Source: Microcella flavibacter
GTDB lineage: Bacteria; Actinomycetota; Actinomycetes; Actinomycetales; Microbacteriaceae
Assembly: GCF_012530535.1 (NCBI RefSeq)
Contig: NZ_CP051299.1
Span: 558,001 to 622,000, forward strand
Reading direction: 5' to 3'
Length of the DNA stretch: 64,000 nt
Position numbers and translations under genes: made by a program. Of the stretch, positions 45,630-53,772 are shown one piece after another (positions within the stretch are counted from its first letter, which is position 1; every line of letters starts with the position of its first letter). Under the pieces are notes generated by a model. The model was given only the letters and a program-made list of their open reading frames with translations. It made no database searches and was not told where the DNA came from.

Positions 45630-46677
45630 GGGCGAGCTCCTCTGCAGGGGTGGTGGCCGTGATCTCCGTGATGGCCGCGGTGATGGCGATGTCGGAGATG
45701 GCGAGGTCGACGGCGCGGTCGTCGCCCAGCAGCTCGACCGTGAGCGTGCCGAAGAGGCGCGACTGCAGCTCGCTCACGCCGCCGTACACGACGTTGTAGT
45801 CGACGCCCCGCTCGCGGGCGATGCGGGAGAGGAACGGGTCGTTCGACTCGCGGTTCTCGACGTGGATCTGCACGATGCGGCCGCGGTGCACCCGGCGGAT
45901 GCGCTTGAGCGCGCCGGTGTCGGGGATGTGGTGGAGCACGGAGGAGACGAACCGGCGCGAGGTCTCGTGCTGCGGGTCGGCGAAGACGTCGTAGACGCTG
46001 CCCTGCTCGACCACCCGGCCGAGCTGCATGACGGCGACCTTGTTCGCGATCTCGCGGACGACCTCCATCTCGTGGGTCACGAGGGCGATGGTGACGCCGT
46101 ACTCGGTGTTCACCCGGCGCAGGAGGTCGAGCACCTCGCCCGTCGTCTGCGGATCGAGGGCGCTCGTCGCCTCGTCGCTGAGGAGCACGTCGGGCCGGTT
46201 CGCGAGCGCCCGTGCGATGCCCACGCGCTGCTTCTGCCCGCCGGAGAGTCGCGCGGGGTACTCGAGCGCCTTGTCGGTGAGCCCGACGAAGTGCAGCAGC
46301 TCCTCCACACGGTCGAGGATCTGCTCCTTCGGCACCCCCGCCACCTGCAGGGGGTAGGCGATGTTCTTGTAGACCGTGCGCGATTGCAGCAGGTTGAACT
46401 GCTGGAAGATCATCCCGACGCGCTGGCGCGCGCGATGCAGGGGGCGGCCGCGCAGGGCCGACACCTCGATGCCGTCGACGACGACCCGCCCCGCGCTGGG
46501 GCGCTCGAGGGCGTTGATGGTGCGCAGCAGCGTCGACTTGCCCGCGCCGGAGTAGCCGACGATGCCGAAGACGTCGCCGCGCTCGATCTCGAGGTTCACA
46601 TCGCTGAGGGCGGCGAAGTCGCGCTTGCCGACGGTGTAGGTCTTCGACACGTTCTCGAACGAGATGGCCGTGGTCAT
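45622..46677 (-). CDS. metN: methionine-type ABC importer ATPase with NIL domain
   Basis: A 351-residue ATPase: Walker A GYSGAGKST (about residues 41-49), Q-loop FQQFNLL, signature LSGGQKQRVGIARAL, Walker B VLLSDEATSALDP and the H-loop VTHEM. Residues about 270-345 form the NIL/ACT-like regulatory domain, which in MetN binds the substrate and closes the importer when the inside concentration is high. It is the middle gene of the metQNI operon. Confidence 0.93.
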   Translation of the reverse strand: MTTAISFENVSKTYTVGKRDFAALSDVNLEIERGDVFGIVGYSGAGKSTLLRTINALERPSAGRVVVDGIEVSALRGRPLHRARQRVGMIFQQFNLLQSRTVYKNIAYPLQVAGVPKEQILDRVEELLHFVGLTDKALEYPARLSGGQKQRVGIARALANRPDVLLSDEATSALDPQTTGEVLDLLRRVNTEYGVTIALVTHEMEVVREIANKVAVMQLGRVVEQGSVYDVFADPQHETSRRFVSSVLHHIPDTGALKRIRRVHRGRIVQIHVENRESNDPFLSRIARERGVDYNVVYGGVSELQSRLFGTLTVELLGDDRAVDLAISDIAITAAITEITATTPAEELARA

Positions 46678-46748
46678 GGGGAGCCTTTCGACGGGGGCGG
46701 GTGAGCGGTCGGGGCGGCGTCAGCCGCCCCGACCGCGGTACGGCGCGA

Positions 46749-47753
46749 CTACTGCAGCTCGCGGGCGAGCTCCTCGAGGTCGGCGAGGCGGTCGCGCAGG
46801 TCGTCCACCGAGACGTCGACGAGCACGCTGTTGCCGAAGGAGTCGGCGTCGAGGCCGGCGGCGACGCGCTCGTCCTGGTAGACCTCCTGCAGCACCTCGA
46901 AGGCCGGGTCGTCGACGTTGTCGGCGGTCGTCGCCACGACGTTCACGTACGGCAGCGAGGACTCGGCGAGCGAGTCGTCGAGGAACAGCGCGTCGTCCTT
47001 GGTGATGCCCTGCGAGGGATCGAAGTACGAGGTACCGACGACGACGGCCGCGATGCTCGGGTCGGAGTACTGCTGGGGGATGGTCGTGGCCTGCACGGGC
47101 ACGAACTCGAGCGCGAGCTCGTTGCCGGTCACGTCATCGACGGTGGGGTACAGCCCCGCGTCGTCCGAGAGCTCGATGAGTCCGGCGTCCTCGAGGATGA
47201 AGAGCGCCCGGCCCCCGTTCGACGCATCGTCGGGGATGACCACCCGGTCTCCCTGCACCAGCTCGTCGAGGGCGGTGATCGAGTTCGAGAAGATGCCCCA
47301 CTGCGTGATGACGGTCGAGAACACGGGGGTGAGATCCGCGTCGTTCGCGACGTTGAACGCGCTGAGGAAGGCGATGTGCTGGAAGGCGTTGGCGTCGACC
47401 TCGCCCGCGACGAGCGACGAGTTCGGCAGCACCCAGTCGTTCTCGAAGTTGACCCACTCGACGTCGAGGCCCTTCTCCTCGGCGACGAGCTCGATCGCGT
47501 CCTGGAACTCGCTCTCGCCGCTGCCGGCGATCGTGATGCTGAGCCGCTCCTCCTGCGCACCCCCGGCCGCGGCCTCCGCAGGGCCGGAGCCGTCGGAGAG
47601 GAGCGAGGAGCCGAGCACCACGCCGCCGACGAGGAGTCCGACGCCGACGACGGAGCCTGCCCCGATGAGCACGTTCCGACGACGGCGCTTCGAGTCGTCG
47701 AGCGCGGCGCGGAGATCGCTGGACGGTGCGGGGGGCGGGGTGGTGGTGGACAT
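46749..47753 (-). CDS. metQ: MetQ/NlpA substrate-binding protein with an N-terminal membrane anchor
   Basis: A 334-residue periplasmic-type binding protein of the NlpA/MetQ family (LSITIAGSGESEFQDAIELVAEEKGLDVEWVNFENDWVLPN, NAFQHIAFLSAFN, VVIPDDASNGGRALFILEDAGLI). It has no lipobox cysteine at all; instead residues about 27-52 make an uncleaved signal-anchor span. That is different from the usual lipoprotein attachment. The ATG at 47753 heads the metQNI operon, divergent from an organosulfur-type monooxygenase pair. Confidence 0.88.
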   Translation of the reverse strand: MSTTTPPPAPSSDLRAALDDSKRRRRNVLIGAGSVVGVGLLVGGVVLGSSLLSDGSGPAEAAAGGAQEERLSITIAGSGESEFQDAIELVAEEKGLDVEWVNFENDWVLPNSSLVAGEVDANAFQHIAFLSAFNVANDADLTPVFSTVITQWGIFSNSITALDELVQGDRVVIPDDASNGGRALFILEDAGLIELSDDAGLYPTVDDVTGNELALEFVPVQATTIPQQYSDPSIAAVVVGTSYFDPSQGITKDDALFLDDSLAESSLPYVNVVATTADNVDDPAFEVLQEVYQDERVAAGLDADSFGNSVLVDVSVDDLRDRLADLEELARELQ

Positions 47754-47780
47754 GCTGCGCCTGCTTTCGGTGAGGGCGGC

Positions 47781-47803
47781 GGGATGCCCGCGACGGGCAT
47801 CCC
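47781..47803. promoter_or_regulatory. perfect hairpin in the metQ leader
   Basis: GGGATGCCCG and CGGGCATCCC around CGA lie 28-50 bases upstream of the metQ ATG. It could fold in the leader RNA or be a regulator site. I see no known SAM riboswitch core around it. Confidence 0.4.
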
Positions 47804-47940
47804 GCTCAGGAAGGTGATCCGCTCGATGCGGTGCGGCCATGCTGGGGGCGGCCTCGGGCGTGCCGCCAGTTCGTGGCGCACTGTGACGCGAGGTTTCGTA
47901 ACAATTGCCGGCACCGCCGCGGTCGTGTGATCTAGGGGCC

Positions 47941-49389
47941 ATGAGCGACTACATCGGCCTCAACCTCTTCGAGATGAACACCGTCGGCCACATCTCCCAC
48001 GGCCTCTGGGTGCACCCCGAGAACACCCGCCACCGCTACGCCGATATCGACTTCTGGGTCGAGCAGGCGAGGCTCCTCGAGGAAGGGCTCTTCGACGCGG
48101 TCTTCCTCGCCGACGTCATCGGCGCCTACGACGGGTACCGCGGCGGGCCGGAGACGGCCATCCGCGAGGCGGTGCAGATCCCGAGCAACGATCCGCTGCT
48201 CGTCATCCCGGCGATGGCGACGGCAACGAAGCACCTCGCCTTCGCCGCGACGTTCAGCACGACGTACGAGCCCCCGTTCGCGTTCGCGCGCCGGGCATCC
48301 ACCCTCGATCACCTCACCAAGGGGCGCTTCGGCTGGAACGTCGTCACCTCGTACCTGCCGAACGCCGCCCGCAACTTCGGCCTCGAGGATGAGATCGCGC
48401 ACGACGACCGCTACGGCATCGCCGAGGAGTACCTGCAGGTGCTCTACAAGCTGTGGGAGGGCTCGTGGGACGACGACGCGGTGGTCGTCGACCGCGGCCG
48501 GCGCGTTTACACCGACCCGGCCAAGGTGCGCGCGATCGACCACGTCGGCGAGCACTTCCGGGTCGCCGGGCCGCACCTCGCCGAGCCGTCGCTGCAGCGA
48601 ACGCCCGTCATCTTCCAGGCGGGCAGCAGCGACCGCGGGCGCGAGTTCGCCGCGCAGCACGCCGAGGGCGTCTTCGTCGGCGGGCGCTCGCTGGAGGTGT
48701 ACCGCGAGAACGTCGCCGACATCCGCCGCCGGGCCGTCGAGCACGGTCGCCGCGCCGACGACGTCAAGACCTACGCGAGCGCCGTCGTCATCGTCGGCCG
48801 CGACACCGCCGACGCCCAGGAGAAGGCCTCGGAGTTCCGGCGGCTGTCGAGCCCGGAGGGCTACCTCGCGCACGCGGGCGGCGGCGGCATCGACCTCGCC
48901 GCTCACCCCCGAGACGCCATCGTCGACGACATCATCGCCGCCGAGGCGCGCGCCGGCCGCGACAACAGCCAGTCGGGCCGCCGCTTCCACGCCCCCGGCA
49001 CGACCGTCGGCGAGGCGCTCGACGCCGTCACCGCCTTCGACCGCAACCCCTTCTTCGTCGCCGGCTCGGCCGTCGAGGTCGCCGATGCGCTCGAGCGCTG
49101 GACGGACGAGACCGGGCTCGACGGCTTCAACCTGCGGCAGTTCCTCACTCCCGGCACCGCCGAGGACTTCATCGAGCACGTCATCCCCGAGCTGCAGCGC
49201 CGCGGCCGGTACCGCACGCGGTACGAGGAGTCGACCTTCCGCGAGCGGCTGTTCGGGCCCGGCGCTCAGCGCGTGCCCGAGCGGCATCCGGCGGCGCGGT
49301 ACCGCGGGGGCGCGAACCTCGGGCCGTCCGCCCCGGCGCGCGCCGCGCGCGCGAGCGTCGAGCGCGAGCGCATCGAGGTGGCCTCGTGA
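47941..49389 (+). CDS. NtaA/SnaA/DmoA-type FMN-dependent monooxygenase
   Basis: A 482-residue class C flavin monooxygenase of the bacterial luciferase fold, related to NtaA, SnaA, SoxA, DmoA and DszA. MSDYIGLNLFEMNTVGHISHG is the start; LFDAVFLADV, GRFGWNVVTSYLPNAARNFG and QAGSSDRGREFAAQHAEGVF carry the FMN-binding pattern. It oxidises and often splits a C-S or C-N bond with FMNH2 and oxygen. Divergence from a MetNIQ importer and coupling to an acyl-CoA dehydrogenase-like gene favour an organosulfur substrate (for example a dialkyl sulfide or sulfone). The reductase partner is not here. Confidence 0.9.
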   Translation: MSDYIGLNLFEMNTVGHISHGLWVHPENTRHRYADIDFWVEQARLLEEGLFDAVFLADVIGAYDGYRGGPETAIREAVQIPSNDPLLVIPAMATATKHLAFAATFSTTYEPPFAFARRASTLDHLTKGRFGWNVVTSYLPNAARNFGLEDEIAHDDRYGIAEEYLQVLYKLWEGSWDDDAVVVDRGRRVYTDPAKVRAIDHVGEHFRVAGPHLAEPSLQRTPVIFQAGSSDRGREFAAQHAEGVFVGGRSLEVYRENVADIRRRAVEHGRRADDVKTYASAVVIVGRDTADAQEKASEFRRLSSPEGYLAHAGGGGIDLAAHPRDAIVDDIIAAEARAGRDNSQSGRRFHAPGTTVGEALDAVTAFDRNPFFVAGSAVEVADALERWTDETGLDGFNLRQFLTPGTAEDFIEHVIPELQRRGRYRTRYEESTFRERLFGPGAQRVPERHPAARYRGGANLGPSAPARAARASVERERIEVAS

Positions 49390-50654
49390 CGGGCATCCTG
49401 CAGGTGGATGCTCACCGCCCGCACGACGCCGGCCGCGAGCCGACCCCCGCCGAGGTCGACGCGCGCATCGACCGAGCGTTCACCCCGATCCTCGCCGAGA
49501 TCGCCGCCGGAGCCGCCGACCGCGAGACGCAGCGCCGGCTGCCCGTGGCCGAGGTGACGGCGCTGCGCGACGCGGGGTTCGGCGCGCTGCGCGTGCCCGT
49601 GCAGTACGGCGGCTGGGGGGCGAGCCTCGAGCAGCTGTTCCGCCTGCTCATCGCGCTCGGCGAGGCCGACGCGAACCTGCCGCAGTTGCTGCGCGGCCAC
49701 ATCGCCTTCGTCGAGACCCAGCGGGCTCTGCCGCCGAGCGCCCTGCGCACCGAGTGGCTGAGCCGCATCGCCGGCGGCGAGGTGCTGTTCGGCAACGCGC
49801 AGGCGGAGCGGGGCGAGTCGTCGACGGCGACCACCGAGATCGTCGAGGTCGACGGGCGTCTGCTGCTGCGCGGGCGCAAGTTCTACAGCACGGGCACGCT
49901 CTACGCCGACTGGATCTGGACGGGCGGCCGCTACGGCGAGCAGTTCGTCGCGCTCGCCGTGGCCGCCGACGCGCCCGGGGTGACCCGCATCGACGACTGG
50001 GGCGGCTTCGGTCAGCGACTCACCGGCAGCGGCACGACGGTCTTCGACGACGTCGAGGTCGACCCGCGGCACATCCTCGCGTGGAGCGACAACGACGAGA
50101 ACCGGTCGCTGGCCTACGTCACCGGCCTCTACCAGCTCATCCTGCTCTCGGCGCTCGCCGGGGTCGCGAAGGCGATCGTGCGCGACGCCGTCGACTTCGT
50201 GCGGCCGCGCACCCGCACCTTCGGCGTGCCCGGTCTCTCGTCGCCGCGGCACGACCCGCTCGTGCAGCAGGTCGTCGGGCGGCTCGGGGCCCAGGCCTTC
50301 GCCGTCGAGTCGACCGTGCTCGAGGCGGTGCGCCGGCTCGACGCCGCCGACCGCGAGCGCCGCTTCGACGAGAGCGACGAGGCGCGGTACTACGGCGCAC
50401 TGGCGCACGTGTTCGAGGCGCAGCAGGTGGTGATCGACCTCGTGCTCGACGCCGCGAGCCGCCTGTTCGAGGTGGGCGGAGCATCCGCCGTCGACGCCGA
50501 TCGGGCACTCGATCGGCACTGGCGCAACGCCCGCACCCTCGCGTCGCACAATCCGGCGATCCTGCGCGCCCAGCTGCTCGGCGACTACCGGCTCAACGAC
50601 GTGCTGCCGAAGAGCCCGCTGCATCGGGCCCGAGGCGACGCCGGGGAGAAGTAG
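49386..50654 (+). CDS. acyl-CoA dehydrogenase-fold monooxygenase, SfnB/DszC-like
   Basis: A 422-residue protein of the acyl-CoA dehydrogenase superfamily. It has AGFGALRVPVQYGGWGAS and QLFRLLIALGEADANLPQLLRGH, the SfnB/DszC-type flavin pocket, and a C-terminal helix domain with EVGGASAVDADRALDRHWRNARTLASHNP. Relatives oxidise sulfides to sulfones or are needed for dimethylsulfone use. The GTG overlaps the monooxygenase stop as GTGA, so the two enzymes are made together. Confidence 0.85.
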   Translation: MTGILQVDAHRPHDAGREPTPAEVDARIDRAFTPILAEIAAGAADRETQRRLPVAEVTALRDAGFGALRVPVQYGGWGASLEQLFRLLIALGEADANLPQLLRGHIAFVETQRALPPSALRTEWLSRIAGGEVLFGNAQAERGESSTATTEIVEVDGRLLLRGRKFYSTGTLYADWIWTGGRYGEQFVALAVAADAPGVTRIDDWGGFGQRLTGSGTTVFDDVEVDPRHILAWSDNDENRSLAYVTGLYQLILLSALAGVAKAIVRDAVDFVRPRTRTFGVPGLSSPRHDPLVQQVVGRLGAQAFAVESTVLEAVRRLDAADRERRFDESDEARYYGALAHVFEAQQVVIDLVLDAASRLFEVGGASAVDADRALDRHWRNARTLASHNPAILRAQLLGDYRLNDVLPKSPLHRARGDAGEK

Positions 50655-50681
50655 CCGATCCGGCCCCGATACCCTGGTGGG

Positions 50682-51968
50682 GTGACCGCCGCCCCGCTCG
50701 AGCCCGCCGAGGTCGACGGCCTGCGCGCGCAATTCCCGATCCTCGCGCAGACGGTGAACGGGCATCCCCTCGTCTACCTCGACTCGGCCGCGACGGCGCA
50801 GAAGCCCGAGCGCGTCATCGCCGCCGAGGGCGCCTTCTACCGCGAGGCGAACGCGGCCGTGCACCGCGGCGCGCACACCCTCGCCGCCGAGGCGACCGAG
50901 CGCTACGAGGATGCCCGCGCCGAGGTCGCCCGCTTCCTCGCCGTCGACGAGAACGAGGTCGTCTTCACCTCGAACGCCACCGAGGGCCTCAACCTCATCG
51001 CCTACGCGATCGGCAACGCGAGCCTCGGCATGGGCGGCGCGGCGGCGGCGCCCTACGCGCTGCGCCCCGGCGACGAGATCGTCACGACCGAGCTCGAGCA
51101 TCACGCGAACCTCATCCCCTGGCAGGAGCTCGCGGCCCGCACCGGCGCGACGCTGCGGCACATCCCCGTCGACGACGAGGGCCGCCTGTGGGTGGATGCC
51201 GCTGCCGAGGTCATCACCGAGCGCACGCGCCTGCTCGCCCTCACCCACGTGTCGAACGTCACCGGCGTCGTCTCCCCGCTCGAGCAGCTCGTGCCCCTCG
51301 CCCGGGCGGTCGGCGCGCTCGTCGTGCTCGACGCCTGCCAGTCGGCGCCGCACGGCGTGCTGCACCCGCGCGCGCTCGACGTCGACCTCGCCGTGTTCAG
51401 CGGCCACAAGGTCTACGGCCCGACGGGGATCGGCGTGCTCTACGGCCGCGCCGCGCTGCTCGACGCCCTGCCCCCGTTCCTGTTCGGCGGCTCGATGATC
51501 ACGACCGTCACGCTCGAGAAGGCCGAGTACCTGCCCTCCCCGCAGCGCTTCGAGCCCGGAACCCCGCGCATCGCGCAGGCCGTGGGCCTCGCCGAGGCGC
51601 TGCGGTTCGTGACCGAGATCGGCATGCTGCGCATCGCCGCGACTGAGGAGGCGCTCGGTCGCCGCCTGCTCGACGGGCTCGCGGGCATCCCGGGCGTTCG
51701 CGTGCTCGGCGGCACCGACCCCGACGGCCGCGTCGGCCTCGCGAGCGTCGTCGTCGACGGCGTGCACGCGCACGACGCGGGCCAGTTCCTCGACGACCGC
51801 GGCATCGCCGCCCGCGTCGGCCACCACTGCGCCCAGCCCCTGCACCGCCGCCTCGGCGCCACCGCGAGCCTGCGCCTCAGCTGCGGCGTGCACACGACCG
51901 CCGCCGAGATCGACCTCGCGCTCGAGGCCGTCGCCGGCGTGCGCCCCTACTTCGGAGTCGCCGCATGA
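50682..51968 (+). CDS. sufS: SufS-type cysteine desulfurase
   Basis: A 428-residue PLP enzyme (class V aminotransferase fold). LVYLDSAATAQKPERVI, NAAVHRGAHTLA, LEHHANLIPWQ, the PLP lysine in FSGHKVYGPTGIG and the active cysteine in RVGHHCAQPLH are all present. It takes sulfur from cysteine for iron-sulfur clusters and hands it to SufU encoded next (ATGA overlap). A TACCCT box ends 6 bases before the GTG. Confidence 0.95.
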   Translation: MTAAPLEPAEVDGLRAQFPILAQTVNGHPLVYLDSAATAQKPERVIAAEGAFYREANAAVHRGAHTLAAEATERYEDARAEVARFLAVDENEVVFTSNATEGLNLIAYAIGNASLGMGGAAAAPYALRPGDEIVTTELEHHANLIPWQELAARTGATLRHIPVDDEGRLWVDAAAEVITERTRLLALTHVSNVTGVVSPLEQLVPLARAVGALVVLDACQSAPHGVLHPRALDVDLAVFSGHKVYGPTGIGVLYGRAALLDALPPFLFGGSMITTVTLEKAEYLPSPQRFEPGTPRIAQAVGLAEALRFVTEIGMLRIAATEEALGRRLLDGLAGIPGVRVLGGTDPDGRVGLASVVVDGVHAHDAGQFLDDRGIAARVGHHCAQPLHRRLGATASLRLSCGVHTTAAEIDLALEAVAGVRPYFGVAA

Positions 51969-52420
51969 GCAGCCTCGATGCCCTCTACCAGCAGATCATC
52001 CTCGACCACTCGAAGCACCCGCACGGCCGCGGGCTCGAGGCGGGGGAGGAGACCAGCCACCAGCGCAACCCGGTCTGCGGCGACGAGATCACGCTCGCGC
52101 TGCGCTGGGAAGGGGATGCGCTCGCCGTTGTCGCCTGGGAGGGTGCCGGCTGCAGCATCTCGCAGTCGAGCGCCTCGCTGCTCGTCACCCTCGTCGAGGA
52201 GCTGCGCGAGGAGGGCCCGGTCAGCGCGGCCGACCTCTCGCAGTTGATCGAGGAGTTCCGCACCGCGATGCGCTCGCGCGGCACGATCGAGCTCGACGAG
52301 GAGCGCTTCGGCGACGCCGCCGCGCTCAGCGGGGTCTCCCGCTACGTCGCGCGGGTCAAGTGCGCGATGCTCGCCTGGGTCGCGGCCGAGGACCTGCTGG
52401 CCCGACGCGCCGCCGGCTGA
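51965..52420 (+). CDS. sufU: SufU-type sulfur acceptor
   Basis: A 151-residue zinc protein of the SufU/NifU-IscU-like family. Zinc ligands Cys38, Asp40, Cys63 and Cys133 are seen in NPVCGDEI, GAGCSISQSSAS and RVKCAMLAW. It accepts persulfide from SufS for cluster assembly. The rest of the suf operon is not in the window. Confidence 0.93.
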   Translation: MSSLDALYQQIILDHSKHPHGRGLEAGEETSHQRNPVCGDEITLALRWEGDALAVVAWEGAGCSISQSSASLLVTLVEELREEGPVSAADLSQLIEEFRTAMRSRGTIELDEERFGDAAALSGVSRYVARVKCAMLAWVAAEDLLARRAAG

Positions 52421-52496
52421 GAGCCGCGCCGCGGCTGGGCCGCGCCACCGGTCCGCGTGCGGGAGGCCGCCCGACCCGAGCCGAGCGCCCCCGACG

Positions 52497-52585
52497 GTGC
52501 ACAAATGCAGGAGCCGAGCATCCCGACCCGGCGTGTCGCCGCGGCGCTCCGACCGACACGCTGCGCGAGTCCTGCATTTGTGCAC
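52497..52585. repeat. large intergenic palindrome, AGGA/TCCT family, copy 2
   Basis: Perfect 16-base outer arms GTGCACAAATGCAGGA (52497-52512) and TCCTGCATTTGTGCAC (52570-52585). Inside, GGCGTGTCGCC at 52530-52540 is partly matched by CGACACG. The outer arm is the same as in copy 1 at 18759. Confidence 0.88.
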
Positions 52586-52600
52586 GCTGCTCGCGGTGCG

Positions 52601-52691
52601 GCTGCCCGCGATCAGGATGCGCGGGCTCGGGCTCGGCGTGTCGCCGCACTCATCGGGTCGGCACGCCGTGCGGCTCCTGATCGCGGGCAGC
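52601..52691. repeat. large intergenic palindrome, AGGA/TCCT family, copy 3
   Basis: Perfect 17-base outer arms GCTGCCCGCGATCAGGA (52601-52617) and TCCTGATCGCGGGCAGC (52675-52691), with GGCGTGTCGCCGC at 52635-52647 inside. The outer stem differs from copies 1 and 2 but the AGGA/TCCT borders and GGCGTGTCG core are kept. Together with copy 2 it fills the 314-base gap between convergent sufU and the next gene. Confidence 0.85.
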
Positions 52692-52734
52692 GCGCGGGCC
52701 GATCGTGCCTCGCCGCCGAGCGGACCGAGTCGGC

Positions 52735-53196
52735 TCAGGCCGCCGGCGCGCCAGGGTCGAAGGCCTCGAGCACGAAGATCGGGATGAGCCGGTCGGTCTT
52801 CTGCTGGTAGTTCTCGTAGTCGGGCCAGACCGCGCAGGCGCGCTGCCACCACGCGGCGCGGTCGGGGTCGTCGGCCCCGAGCTCGCGGGCGCGGTAGTCG
52901 CGCTTCTCGGCGCCGTCCTGCAGCTCGCAGTGCGGGTGCTCGACGAGGTTCGCGTACCAGGCCGGGTTCTCGGGGGCGCCGCCCTTCGACGCGACGACGA
53001 GGTAGTCGCCCTCGTGCTCGACCCGCATGAGGGCGGTCTTGCGCAGCTTGCCGCTCGCGGCGCCGACGGTGGTCAGCACGATGATCGGAACGCCGCGCAG
53101 CAGGTTCATCTCCTGCCCGTTCGTGCGCTCGTAGGTCTCGGCCTGCTCGCGCGCCCACTCGGATGTGCTCGGCGCGTACTCCCCGGTCAATGGCAT
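52735..53196 (-). CDS. deazaflavin (F420)-dependent nitroreductase family protein
   Basis: A 153-residue protein of the Ddn family, split-barrel oxidoreductases that use F420 or [64 protein letters not shown] and [20 protein letters not shown] are family hallmarks. The start ATG at 53196 has a TACGCT box ending 6 bases upstream (53203-53208). Substrate unknown. Confidence 0.88.
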   Translation of the reverse strand: MPLTGEYAPSTSEWAREQAETYERTNGQEMNLLRGVPIIVLTTVGAASGKLRKTALMRVEHEGDYLVVASKGGAPENPAWYANLVEHPHCELQDGAEKRDYRARELGADDPDRAAWWQRACAVWPDYENYQQKTDRLIPIFVLEAFDPGAPAA

Positions 53197-53267
53197 GCAT
53201 CGAGCGTATCGGGATGCCCGCACGCGGTCTTGGCGTGTCGCACCCGCTCGGCCTACCATCGGAGCAT

Positions 53268-53283
53268 TCGAACACATGTTCGA
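53268..53283. promoter_or_regulatory. LexA (SOS) box
   Basis: TCGAACACATGTTCGA matches the actinobacterial and Gram-positive LexA consensus (GAAC, four bases, GTTC) with a perfect palindromic frame. It lies 67 bases before the GTG of the DUF6504-like gene and 72 bases from the divergent oxidoreductase gene. Confidence 0.8.
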
Positions 53284-53349
53284 ACAGCTTCCACCCTCGA
53301 CCACCCAACTAGACCCCGACGTCGGCCGGCCGTCGTGACAGGAGGATCC

Positions 53350-53724
53350 GTGTTCGCCGCTCGCCCCGCGACCGCTGCCTGCCCCGCCGCCGCCCGCCCC
53401 GCGGATCCCGCGGCGCACCCCCGCCCATCCGGCGCGCGCCCCGCCCCGCAGCCCGCCGTGCTCTGGGCCGACGCCGAGGGCCTCCCGCTGCGCCTCGTCG
53501 TCGGCGGCGAGCGTTGGCGCGTCTCCGACCGCCCGACGGTGATCACCGAGCCCATCTCGTGGTGGTCGCGGCTCGACCCCGACGGGGCGGCGCTCGCCGC
53601 GGCGCCGCGCACGGCGTGCGGCTGGCGGTTCCAGGCGACGGCGGAGGACGGCCGCTCGTGCGTCTTCGATGTGCGCGACGGCGGTGACGCCGCCCGCTGG
53701 CTCGTCGTGAAGGTCTACGAGTAG
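53350..53724 (+). CDS. DUF6504-like protein, predicted SOS-induced
   Basis: A 124-residue protein. The first 45 residues are low-complexity Ala/Pro; the rest ([67 protein letters not shown]) fits the DUF6504 family, whose genes usually lie in the imuA-imuB-dnaE2 damage-tolerance operon. Here it stands alone, after a LexA box and a strong GGAGG. The family role is unknown; a link to SOS mutagenesis is inferred. Confidence 0.75.
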   Translation: MFAARPATAACPAAARPADPAAHPRPSGARPAPQPAVLWADAEGLPLRLVVGGERWRVSDRPTVITEPISWWSRLDPDGAALAAAPRTACGWRFQATAEDGRSCVFDVRDGGDAARWLVVKVYE

Positions 53725-53772
53725 CGGCGACCCGCGAAGCGCGGCGCACCGCGCCCGCCGACGCGAGCGCCC

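Noticed and set aside
47754-47940. SAM or other riboswitch in the metQ leader
   Set aside because: Only a simple 10-base hairpin is visible; the conserved SAM-I or SAM-IV cores are not seen.
52497-52691. CRISPR array
   Set aside because: The repeats are palindromic pairs with no regular spacer pattern and only two tandem units; no cas genes are near.
52497-52691. Insertion sequence ends
   Set aside because: The outer arms are inverted, but only about 60 bases lie between them, with no transposase and no target duplications seen. A REP-like or MITE-like origin remains possible.
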